64,000 bases of DNA from an uncultured Marinobacter sp. GTDB taxonomy: Bacteria; Pseudomonadota; Gammaproteobacteria; Pseudomonadales; Oleiphilaceae. The notes below the pieces were generated by a model. It was not told the origin of the DNA and ran no database searches. It was given only the letters and a program-made list of their open reading frames with translations. Both the position numbers and the translations under genes were made by a program. Shown one piece after another: positions 36,405 through 43,648 of the stretch. The DNA lies in assembly GCF_947259545.1 (NCBI RefSeq), contig NZ_CAMYMK010000007.1:434001-498000 (forward strand), in the 5' to 3' direction. Each line of letters starts with the position of its first letter. The first letter of the stretch is position 1.

Positions 36405-37892
36405 ATGACGAACAAGGCAAGTGCAAAGAAGCCATCGGTGATAATTATCGGAACCGGCTTTGGTGGTCTCTGTATGGCCATCCAGTTAAAGCAGGCTGGT
36501 TACGACAACTTCACCATGCTGGAGAAAGCCGGAAACGTCGGCGGAACCTGGCGGGACAACACCTACCCCGGTGCTGCCTGTGACGTGCAGTCACACTTTT
36601 ATTCCTATTCCTTTGAACCGAAACACGACTGGTCCCGCAAGTTCGGACTCCAGAAGGAGTTGCTGGGCTATATGGAAAACTGCGTGGACAAGTACGGTCT
36701 GGCGGCTCATATCCAGTTTCACCAGGAAGTCACCAGCGCCAGATTTGATGAGGCCAGCAACACATGGACCGTGACTACTCAGGATGGGCAGCAGCGCATC
36801 GCTGATGTGGTGGTGTCCGCCACAGGACAGCTGAACCAGCCCGCCTACCCGAAAATACAGGGCATGGACCGTTTTAAGGGGAAGCTGTTTCACTCCGCGC
36901 GCTGGGATCATGACTACGATCTGACCGACAAGCGGGTTGCCGTCATCGGCACCGGGGCAAGCGCCATCCAGTTTGTACCGGAAATCATAAAACAGGTGAG
37001 CTCACTCAGCCTGTTCCAGCGCTCCGCTGCCTGGGTATTGCCCAAGGCCGACCGGCCGTTCAAGGCCTGGGAACAGGCACTGTTCAAGTCCGTGCCGGCA
37101 TGGGATCGCATTTATCGCTACATGATCTACTGGAAAAACGAGAGCCGCGCGCTGGCTTTCACCCGCTTCAGCGGCCTGCTGGAACTGTTTGCCCGCCAGG
37201 CCAGAAAAGAAGCCCGAAAGCATGTGACCGATCCGGACAAGCTCAAGCGCATCATTCCCGATTACAAGATCGGCTGTAAGCGCATTCTGATTTCCAATGA
37301 CTGGTATCCAGCCATCAACCAGTCCCATCTGGATCTGGTGACCACATCGATAGACCATATTGACGAGTCGGGTGTGGTGACTTCCGATGGCAAGCACCAT
37401 GACGTCGATGCGATTATTCTGGGCACCGGCTTTGCGGCGTCAGAATTTCTGGCACCAATGACCATCACCGGTCGTGACAACACCACCCTCAACGAAGCCT
37501 GGGCGAAGGGTGTCGAAGCCTACAAAGGCATTTCAGTCACCGGGTTCCCTAACCTTTTCGTGCTGTACGGCCCCAACACAAACCTGGCCCATAACTCGAT
37601 TGTGTACATGCTGGAGTCTCAGGTCCGCTACGTTATGAGTTGTCTCGATACCCTGGAGAAATACCCGGGATCAGCCATGGATGTATTGCCCGAACGCCAG
37701 AAAGCGTTTTCAGACTCCGTCCAGACCGGGCTTGAAGACAGTGTCTGGAACGCCGGCTGCACCTCCTGGTATCTGGATAAAAACGGCCGCAACACCATCA
37801 ACTGGCCAGGCTTCACCTTCAGCTACCGGCTGGCCACACGCCGTGTGGATACCACGGATTATCAGCTTCTGTACCCCGCCGAAGCGCACTGA
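36405..37892 (+). CDS. Baeyer-Villiger-type flavin monooxygenase
   Basis: 495 residues, ATG 36405 (a GTG lies directly before). Two Rossmann motifs, IIIGTGFGGLCMAIQL for FAD and VAVIGTGASAIQFVPEI for NADPH, flank the BVMO fingerprint FKGKLFHSARWD (F-x-G-x3-H-x3-W). The GGTWRDNTYPGAACDVQSH stretch is also typical. Such enzymes insert oxygen next to a carbonyl (ketone to ester) or oxidise heteroatoms; AlmA, a long-chain alkane hydroxylase, belongs to the same broad group, so a role in hydrocarbon or ketone breakdown is possible. It is followed by a strong terminator and then by a GntR-transporter pair. The substrate is unknown. Confidence 0.9.
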   Translation: MTNKASAKKPSVIIIGTGFGGLCMAIQLKQAGYDNFTMLEKAGNVGGTWRDNTYPGAACDVQSHFYSYSFEPKHDWSRKFGLQKELLGYMENCVDKYGLAAHIQFHQEVTSARFDEASNTWTVTTQDGQQRIADVVVSATGQLNQPAYPKIQGMDRFKGKLFHSARWDHDYDLTDKRVAVIGTGASAIQFVPEIIKQVSSLSLFQRSAAWVLPKADRPFKAWEQALFKSVPAWDRIYRYMIYWKNESRALAFTRFSGLLELFARQARKEARKHVTDPDKLKRIIPDYKIGCKRILISNDWYPAINQSHLDLVTTSIDHIDESGVVTSDGKHHDVDAIILGTGFAASEFLAPMTITGRDNTTLNEAWAKGVEAYKGISVTGFPNLFVLYGPNTNLAHNSIVYMLESQVRYVMSCLDTLEKYPGSAMDVLPERQKAFSDSVQTGLEDSVWNAGCTSWYLDKNGRNTINWPGFTFSYRLATRRVDTTDYQLLYPAEAH

Positions 37893-37912
37893 ACAGCCTA
37901 CGATTACCCCGA

Positions 37913-37940
37913 CAACTCCCGCCCCGACCGGCGGGAGTTG
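37913..37940 (+). terminator. Terminator after BVMO gene
   Basis: Perfect 11-bp stem CAACTCCCGCC (37913-37923) / GGCGGGAGTTG (37930-37940), 6-nt loop, followed by ACGTTTTCCT. It lies 20 bp after the stop codon. A good intrinsic terminator shape. Confidence 0.75.
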
Positions 37941-37963
37941 ACGTTTTCCTATATTCATAGGAT

Positions 37964-37990
37964 GATTGGGTCATCTTTTGATTGGATCAT
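37964..37990 (+). promoter_or_regulatory. Direct repeat just upstream of the GntR gene
   Basis: GATTGGGTCAT (37964-37974) and GATTGGATCAT (37980-37990) differ at one base and are 16 bp apart. They lie 5 bp before the chosen start codon at 37995. They could be an autoregulatory operator. If translation starts further upstream they would instead be coding. Confidence 0.35.
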
Positions 37991-37994
37991 AGAC

Positions 37995-38672
37995 ATGCCC
38001 CTTGTACCCATAAAGAAAGGCTCCCTGGTCGAAACCGCCATTGAAAGTCTGCGCTGCGCCATTGAGCAAGGCCAATGGCCCATGGGCTCTCGACTTCCCG
38101 TGGAAGCAGACCTGTCTGAAGCGCTGGGCGTCAGCCGCAATACGGTGCGGGAGGCCGTGCGCGTGCTGGTGCACGTCGGCATGCTTGAAACGCGCCAGGG
38201 GGACGGTACTTACGTGCGGTCAACAAAGGACGCCGGGGAAACCCTGCGCCGAATCGGCCGGGCACAGCTGGGGGATCAGCTGGAAGTGAGAATCATGCTG
38301 GAAACCGAGGCGTCCCGACTTGCCGCCCATCGACGTACGGAGTCTGATCTGGTGGCGATGACCAGAGCGCTGGATGCCCGTGCAAAGGCCGGTGACAACG
38401 TAGTGGATCGCATCCGCCACGATGAGACGTTCCACCATGCTCTGGTAGCCGCATCCCATAATCCCGCGTTGACCGAGCTGTACGATTACTTCGCCCATGC
38501 AGTGTCTCGTACTATTGAAGGCACGGAAACCGAACCTGACCTGCCCGAGCCCTCCCAGGAAGATCATGAGTTACTGTTGGCAGCTATCCGCCGTCAGGAC
38601 GAGGAAAAGGCGGAAACCCTGGCAAAAGCGCTGCTTAAGCCCAGTCTGGACACCCTGCGGGAACGTCGTTGA
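37995..38672 (+). CDS. FadR-subfamily GntR transcriptional regulator
   Basis: 225 residues from ATG 37995; earlier in-frame starts would add residues without family support. The N-terminal winged helix includes AIESLRCAIEQGQWPMGSRL, PVEADLSEALGVSRNTVREA and VLVHVGMLETRQGDGTYVRS. The C-terminal FCD domain shows LEVRIMLETEASRLAAHRRT and the metal-binding His residues in RHDETFHHALVAASHNPAL and 'EDHELLLAAIRRQDEEKAE'. It should sense a small organic acid or similar ligand through a bound metal ion. Its stop overlaps the start of the transporter gene (TGATG), so it is translationally coupled with its likely target. Confidence 0.92.
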   Translation: MPLVPIKKGSLVETAIESLRCAIEQGQWPMGSRLPVEADLSEALGVSRNTVREAVRVLVHVGMLETRQGDGTYVRSTKDAGETLRRIGRAQLGDQLEVRIMLETEASRLAAHRRTESDLVAMTRALDARAKAGDNVVDRIRHDETFHHALVAASHNPALTELYDYFAHAVSRTIEGTETEPDLPEPSQEDHELLLAAIRRQDEEKAETLAKALLKPSLDTLRERR

Positions 38673-39676
38673 TGAAACTGAGGGTCGATACATTCACCCT
38701 GCTGTTGTTGGGCGCCATTGTTCTGGCCTCCTTTCTACCCGTTAAAGGCGGGGCAGCAGACCTGCTGGCAACCGTTGGTACGCTGGCTGTGGCGCTACTG
38801 TTTTTCTTTCATGGGGCAGCACTGTCCCGAGAGCAGATCGTCGCCGGGGCAACCCACTGGCGACTGCACATACTGATCACTTCCCTCACCTTCGTGTTCT
38901 TCCCCCTGGCCGTGCTTCCGATCAACAGCATGAGTGATTTTGCCCCCCAGTGGATGCCGGAAGACCTGGGCCTGGGCTTCCTGTACCTGGGAGTCCTGCC
39001 GTCGGCGGTGTCCTCTTCCATTGCATATACCGCCATGGCGAAAGGAAATGTGCCAGCGGCCATATGCAGCGCCGCAGCCTCCAATGTCTTTGGCATGATG
39101 TTGACGCCATTCCTGTTGTTACTGCTGGTCAGTACATCCGGGGGGAGCAACTTTTCGGTGGCCGAAGCCCTCAAGGACATTGTGTTGCAGCTGTTATTGC
39201 CGTTTGCAGCCGGGCACTCCCTGAGACCACTGCTGGGGGGATTTCTGGCCCGTAACGAAGGTTTGATGTCGCGGTATGATCAGTGCGTTATCTGGCTCAT
39301 CGTATACTCCGCATTCTCCCACTCAGTGGAGAGCGGCCTGTGGCAGAACCTGCCGGTTCTTGCGATCGTGCTGACCGTCGTGTTGTGCTTTGCCCTGCTC
39401 GGCTTCTTTATGATGATGGCGCGCTTCCTGGTAAGGCGTTTCGGTTTCAGCCTGGAGGATGAAGCAGCGGTGGTTTTCTGCGGGTCCAAGAAGAGCCTGG
39501 CGTCAGGATTACCCATGGCCAAAGTGTTGTTCTCCGGCCACCCGGGCTTTGGCATGATCGTGCTGCCGATTATGTGCTACAACCAGATTCAGGTGATTGT
39601 CGGGGCCATTCTGGCCCAGAAGTACCGCGAAAAGATCGAGGCAGCCTCAGCCGCCGCCTCCCATGCCCCCGAATAG
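38672..39676 (+). CDS. BASS-family (bile acid:Na+ symporter-like) transporter
   Basis: 334 residues, about ten membrane helices. It matches the YfeH-like branch of the bile acid/Na+ symporter superfamily: LLLLGAIVLASFLPVKGG, 'LYLGVLPSAVSSSIAYTAMA' with the SSS/TA unwound region, AICSAAASNVFGMMLTPFLL and 'AVVFCGSKKSLASGLPMAKVLF' with FCGSKKSLASG, the second core motif. It starts at ATG 38672 overlapping the GntR stop. Members carry organic anions with sodium, and the coupled GntR suggests ligand-induced uptake (inference). Its 3' end overlaps the convergent next gene by 30 bp. Confidence 0.88.
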   Translation: MKLRVDTFTLLLLGAIVLASFLPVKGGAADLLATVGTLAVALLFFFHGAALSREQIVAGATHWRLHILITSLTFVFFPLAVLPINSMSDFAPQWMPEDLGLGFLYLGVLPSAVSSSIAYTAMAKGNVPAAICSAAASNVFGMMLTPFLLLLLVSTSGGSNFSVAEALKDIVLQLLLPFAAGHSLRPLLGGFLARNEGLMSRYDQCVIWLIVYSAFSHSVESGLWQNLPVLAIVLTVVLCFALLGFFMMMARFLVRRFGFSLEDEAAVVFCGSKKSLASGLPMAKVLFSGHPGFGMIVLPIMCYNQIQVIVGAILAQKYREKIEAASAAASHAPE

Positions 39677-40315
39677 AGTCGCCAGAACGGCAAGCCCGAC
39701 GATCCAGCCAATAACCGCAGGCCAGAAGTTAACCATTTGGGGCGGCTGCTCCTCTGCCGCTTCCTGTTCCTGCGCATCACGCACAGCTTCCTCTTCTTCC
39801 CGGTTTTTCCTGGCCATCTCGGTCAGACTGTTCCAGCCGAACCACTCGCCCAGGAATCTGGCAACCGGAGGCGGGAAGCTGTCATTCTCAGCCATTGGCC
39901 GCACCTGCTGTTCCAGGGATCTGCCTATCTCACGCCTTAACCTGGGATTATCCGCCGGAGGCTCGCTCAGGATCGCTTTCCAGATTTGTGGATCATTGCT
40001 GCGCCGAGAGTCGTTCAACAGTGCGTTCACCTGAATCACGACTTCGCGAACGACTTGCTGCTCGTTGGCATCCAGCGGCTGCTCATCGGAAACGGCCACA
40101 ATCGGCTCAATATCCCCGGCAGCGACCGAAGCGGTATCTTCAGGCTGTGGCTGCTCACCCTGTGGTGCGGGCTCCCGGCCCATCGCTTCCCGGTATGCCT
40201 GCTTCAGGCGCTCGGCTTCTTCGCCGCTGGCAAACTTGCTCTGCTTCTCATAGGCGGCTTCAATCTGCCGAGTATCGCGGGTCGGCTCAATACCGAGGAT
40301 TTCCCAACATGTCAT
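39647..40315 (-). CDS. J-domain-like membrane-anchored protein lacking HPD
   Basis: 222 residues. The first ~50 residues look like a J domain (MTCWEILGIEPTRDTRQIEA then AYEKQSKF, EEAERLKQAYREAM). The loop that should contain the essential His-Pro-Asp is replaced by a short KQSKFASGEEA stretch, so it should not stimulate DnaK ATPase. The middle is acidic and proline-rich (EPAPQGEQPQPEDTASVAAG), then comes a helical domain about 85-155. A charged coil follows, and near the C-terminus a single membrane helix (VIGWIVGLAVLATLFGG) ends in GMGGGG. It is a tail-anchored type protein. Role unknown. Confidence 0.75.
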   Translation of the reverse strand: MTCWEILGIEPTRDTRQIEAAYEKQSKFASGEEAERLKQAYREAMGREPAPQGEQPQPEDTASVAAGDIEPIVAVSDEQPLDANEQQVVREVVIQVNALLNDSRRSNDPQIWKAILSEPPADNPRLRREIGRSLEQQVRPMAENDSFPPPVARFLGEWFGWNSLTEMARKNREEEEAVRDAQEQEAAEEQPPQMVNFWPAVIGWIVGLAVLATLFGGMGGGG

Positions 40316-40449
40316 AGACGCATAACGCTCATATCAGAGATTCATTACAATTTTGAGAGACAAATGCAGTGCGGTCACCTACGATACACAAAAGGCATTC
40401 ATGCAAAACACCGTCCATCCCTTACTCAGCCGATTATAAAACGACTGCC

Positions 40450-42633
40450 ATGCCTGTTACGAACTCTGTTACCAAAACTTCACCCGGCCTGCATAAATCC
40501 GTCGCTCCGCTATCCTGTCTGGCCATGGTTTTGTCAGGCTCCCTGTTGGCCCCTACCCCGATCCTCGCGGACGACCAGCAGCCTGAGATGGATTTCACCG
40601 GACTGTCCTCCATGGAGCCTCCCTTGCCGGAGGTTCTGACGACGACCCGGCTCCGCCAGCCAAAATCCCGGGTTCCCGGCACTACCACGATTATCGAAGG
40701 CGACCTGATCAGGACTCTTGGCGTAATGAATCTCGTTGAGGTGTTCCGACTGGTACCCGGCATGACGGTTGCCGAAGTGGGCAGCAACAACCCGGTGACG
40801 AGCTACCACGGCACCGTGCATTACGAGCAGCGACGGCTTCAGGTTCTGGTGGACGGCCGCACCTCATACCGTGCCAGCCTCTCAGATACCGACTGGCATA
40901 CCATGCCCGTGCCCCTGGAGCTCATAGAACGAATCGAAGTCAGTCGCGGTCCCAACGCGGCAGCTGATGGCATCAACGCTTTTCTGGGTACCATCAACAT
41001 TATTACCCGCTCGCCTGAAGACACGGCGGGTGTTCAGCTCGGTGCCGTCTCCGGATCCCGCGGTCACCTGAGGACCTTTGGTTCCGTCGGCGATGCCAGC
41101 GATATCTACAGCTGGCGACTGGCCTATGAGAAACGCAAATCCGACGGTTTTGACCGGCAGTTCGATAACGACCAGTTTTTCCCTTTTCATGACGGGTTCG
41201 ACATCAATACCTTCGGTTATGACGGCATTGTCCGCACCTCCGACAGCACGAATTTTGAGCTCCGGGGCGGAGTTGTAGACGGTATCAATGAGGAAGACCT
41301 GAGAAAGAACGGTAAGCTGGGCGCCACGGATCACCCGGATATCATCGTTGATGATTACTATCTGCAAACCCGACTGAACGTGAGCACGTCCGAGAACCAT
41401 TTCTTTCATTTTCAGGTCAGTTACCAGAATTACCAGCGTCGCCAACGTTGGCCTGTGTGCATTGCAGGACCAGTGATTGACGATCTGATCGCCGGCAACT
41501 CTCCCGAGTTCGATTTCGAGCCAGGCGATTGCATGCCGGAAGACAGCCCGGCGCCTTTCATTGCCGATCTCAATGAAGATATCGAAGAATCCCGACTCGA
41601 GTTCGAGATTCAGGACACCCTGTACTTTAACCCTGATCTCAAACTGGTTTCAGGATTGGGGTACCGTAAAGACACCTATCGTTCCGAGACATTCTTCAAT
41701 GGCCGGGGCAACAATTACCAGTCCAGGGTGTTTGCCAACGTGGAATACACGCCGCTGGACTGGGTCACCTTCAATGCCGGCGGAAACTGGGAAAGCACCA
41801 CCACCACCCATGACAACCATTTATCGCCACGGGTTGCGGCCAACTTCCATCTCACCAACACTCAGGCCCTGAGGTTCGTGTATTCGGAGGCTGTGCGCAC
41901 CCCGGATGCCTTCGAGCAAACACCGGACTGGGGATATCGAGCTGAAAACATACGCCCACCCTACGAGTTTCTGGAGGGTACAAGGTTCGAGGTCGCAGAT
42001 CTGGTGGATCCGGAAACCTCAACTTTTGGGGAAGAGCTTGAAGAAGAGCGTATAATTTCTCGGGAAATAAGCTATTTTGGTCAGTTTTATGTAAACCAGG
42101 CTCTGCTGTCCCTGGAGATTCGCTATTTCAACGACCACCTGAAAGACATGATCAGCGGCGTTATCAATGAGGAGGATTTTTTCATCGCCAACAATGTCGG
42201 CCTGGACCAGGAAGGGTTCGAGGTAGAGTCATCGATCGATTATGCCGGCACCAAACTCCGAGCTACCTATGCCTACCTTGATCAGGATGGACGCTACACC
42301 GGTGACCCCAACAAGCTTGACGCCGGGGATCAGGAGTACGTGGTTGCACTTCTTGGACGGTTGTCCGTTCGACACTCCGGAAGTTTTGCCTGGATACAAC
42401 AGTTACCGTTCAACTTGACATCGGCTGCCACGTTCTACTGGGCGGACGAATTTCGGAGAGCCCAGTTCGAACGTGCGGATTTCAGAATTGCGCGTAGAAT
42501 ATTCGCCTCAAACTACAGTTACGAACTGGCTTTTACCATGCAACACTATCTCAACAGAGTTCCGGACCTGAGTCCGGATAATATAATTCGGAATCACAAC
42601 CAATTTTTTGTCGAAGCTGGTGTCCGCTTCTGA
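40450..42633 (+). CDS. TonB-dependent outer-membrane receptor
   Basis: 727 residues from ATG 40450, chosen because a signal peptide follows (cleavage after PTPILA, about residue 40). The plug domain shows PLPEVLTTTRLRQPKSRVPG, 'RTLGVMNLVEVFRLVPGMTV', VLVDGRTSYRASLSDTDWHT and RIEVSRGPNAAADGINAFLG followed by TINIITRS. The remainder is beta-barrel and ends in VEAGVRF, with the terminal Phe needed for outer-membrane insertion. It takes up or senses an unknown, probably scarce, ligand. The same-strand genes after it encode a periplasmic binding protein (34 bp gap) and a hybrid kinase, so the three are likely an operon in which the receptor feeds a signal pathway (inference). Confidence 0.93.
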   Translation: MPVTNSVTKTSPGLHKSVAPLSCLAMVLSGSLLAPTPILADDQQPEMDFTGLSSMEPPLPEVLTTTRLRQPKSRVPGTTTIIEGDLIRTLGVMNLVEVFRLVPGMTVAEVGSNNPVTSYHGTVHYEQRRLQVLVDGRTSYRASLSDTDWHTMPVPLELIERIEVSRGPNAAADGINAFLGTINIITRSPEDTAGVQLGAVSGSRGHLRTFGSVGDASDIYSWRLAYEKRKSDGFDRQFDNDQFFPFHDGFDINTFGYDGIVRTSDSTNFELRGGVVDGINEEDLRKNGKLGATDHPDIIVDDYYLQTRLNVSTSENHFFHFQVSYQNYQRRQRWPVCIAGPVIDDLIAGNSPEFDFEPGDCMPEDSPAPFIADLNEDIEESRLEFEIQDTLYFNPDLKLVSGLGYRKDTYRSETFFNGRGNNYQSRVFANVEYTPLDWVTFNAGGNWESTTTTHDNHLSPRVAANFHLTNTQALRFVYSEAVRTPDAFEQTPDWGYRAENIRPPYEFLEGTRFEVADLVDPETSTFGEELEEERIISREISYFGQFYVNQALLSLEIRYFNDHLKDMISGVINEEDFFIANNVGLDQEGFEVESSIDYAGTKLRATYAYLDQDGRYTGDPNKLDAGDQEYVVALLGRLSVRHSGSFAWIQQLPFNLTSAATFYWADEFRRAQFERADFRIARRIFASNYSYELAFTMQHYLNRVPDLSPDNIIRNHNQFFVEAGVRF

Positions 42634-42667
42634 TCCAGCCAATGGAATGCACTGAACCCAGGACGGT

Positions 42668-43648
42668 ATGAGACCAACAATTCAGTCAATCAACGCCTCG
42701 TTTACAGGCAGGATGCCTGTATACGTCGCTCTTTGCCTGCTCCTTTTCTGCGCGCTGGTGCTATCGAGACCCGCGCTAAGCCAAACGCCTCCTGCGACAG
42801 TCGTTTACATTGCTGGCACCGATAACAATGTCGCGTTGACACAACACATGACTGGCCTTTTGCGAGACGAACTCGGCGACGGGTTCAGTTTACGGCCGTT
42901 CAAACCCGGTCAAACCTCCCAGGACGACAACAGCCTGATCATTACCCTGGGGCCTGATGCTTTTACGCTTGTCCGCCAGGAAAGCCGTAACGTTCCCGTT
43001 CTTGCCCTGCTCGTGGATGAACCTTTCATCAAAGGGTATACCAATGGCCATGAGGAACAGCAGCTCAGTGCCATTTTCTATGCTCCACCAATGATTCGTC
43101 AGGCGGTGGCCGGCAAGGTGATTCTTCCACACGCAACACGGGTTTCCATGCTTGCCACACCCGACAGCGCGGTATTATATGAACATCTGAAAGAGCAACT
43201 GCCTGCCTTTGGCATGGATAGCCAGATATTTGTTGTCAGCAGTAACGACGACCTGATTCCCACACTGATTCGGGCGCTGGAGTATGGGGACTTTCTCCTC
43301 GCTGCGCCCGATAGCAGCATCTATAACCCGCGGACTATCAAACATATCCTGTTGACGACCTACCGACGAAACCGAATTGTCATCGGCCCGAGTCAGGCTT
43401 ATGTCAAGGCGGGCGCGCTGGCTTCCACCTACACACCCTTTACGATTATTGCCGCGCTGGCCGCAGACGTCATCAATGAATATCAGGTTTCAAACCAGTT
43501 CCCGCCTCCCTTTTATCCGGAGGAATTCAGGCTGGCGGTCAATGAACAGGTTGCCCGGTCACTGAACATCCCGCTTCCTTCCAGGCAAGAGCTTGTCGAT
43601 GCCATCAAAGCCCGGCTCTCATCATCCACGGAGGATGATCATGACTGA
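42668..43648 (+). CDS. ABC-type substrate-binding-like periplasmic protein
   Basis: 326 residues. An N-terminal signal/anchor (VYVALCLLLFCALVLSRPAL) is followed by a fold resembling the ABC_sub_bind family: 'VVYIAGTDNNVALTQHM', IITLGPDAFTLVRQESRNVP, 'VSMLATPDSAVLYEHLKEQL' and 'LLAAPDSSIYNPRTIKHILL'. In that family a ligand sits between two Rossmann-like lobes. No ABC transporter genes are near. Its stop codon overlaps the start of the hybrid kinase gene by 8 nt, so it probably acts as the periplasmic input of that kinase. The ligand is unknown. Confidence 0.8.
   Translation: MRPTIQSINASFTGRMPVYVALCLLLFCALVLSRPALSQTPPATVVYIAGTDNNVALTQHMTGLLRDELGDGFSLRPFKPGQTSQDDNSLIITLGPDAFTLVRQESRNVPVLALLVDEPFIKGYTNGHEEQQLSAIFYAPPMIRQAVAGKVILPHATRVSMLATPDSAVLYEHLKEQLPAFGMDSQIFVVSSNDDLIPTLIRALEYGDFLLAAPDSSIYNPRTIKHILLTTYRRNRIVIGPSQAYVKAGALASTYTPFTIIAALAADVINEYQVSNQFPPPFYPEEFRLAVNEQVARSLNIPLPSRQELVDAIKARLSSSTEDDHD

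Noticed and set aside
36405..37892. Assignment of the monooxygenase as AlmA long-chain alkane hydroxylase
   Set aside because: The BVMO fingerprint fits the wider family, but the N-terminal GGTWRDNTYPG region is more like typical BVMOs than the AlmA pattern I recall, so only the broad call is kept.
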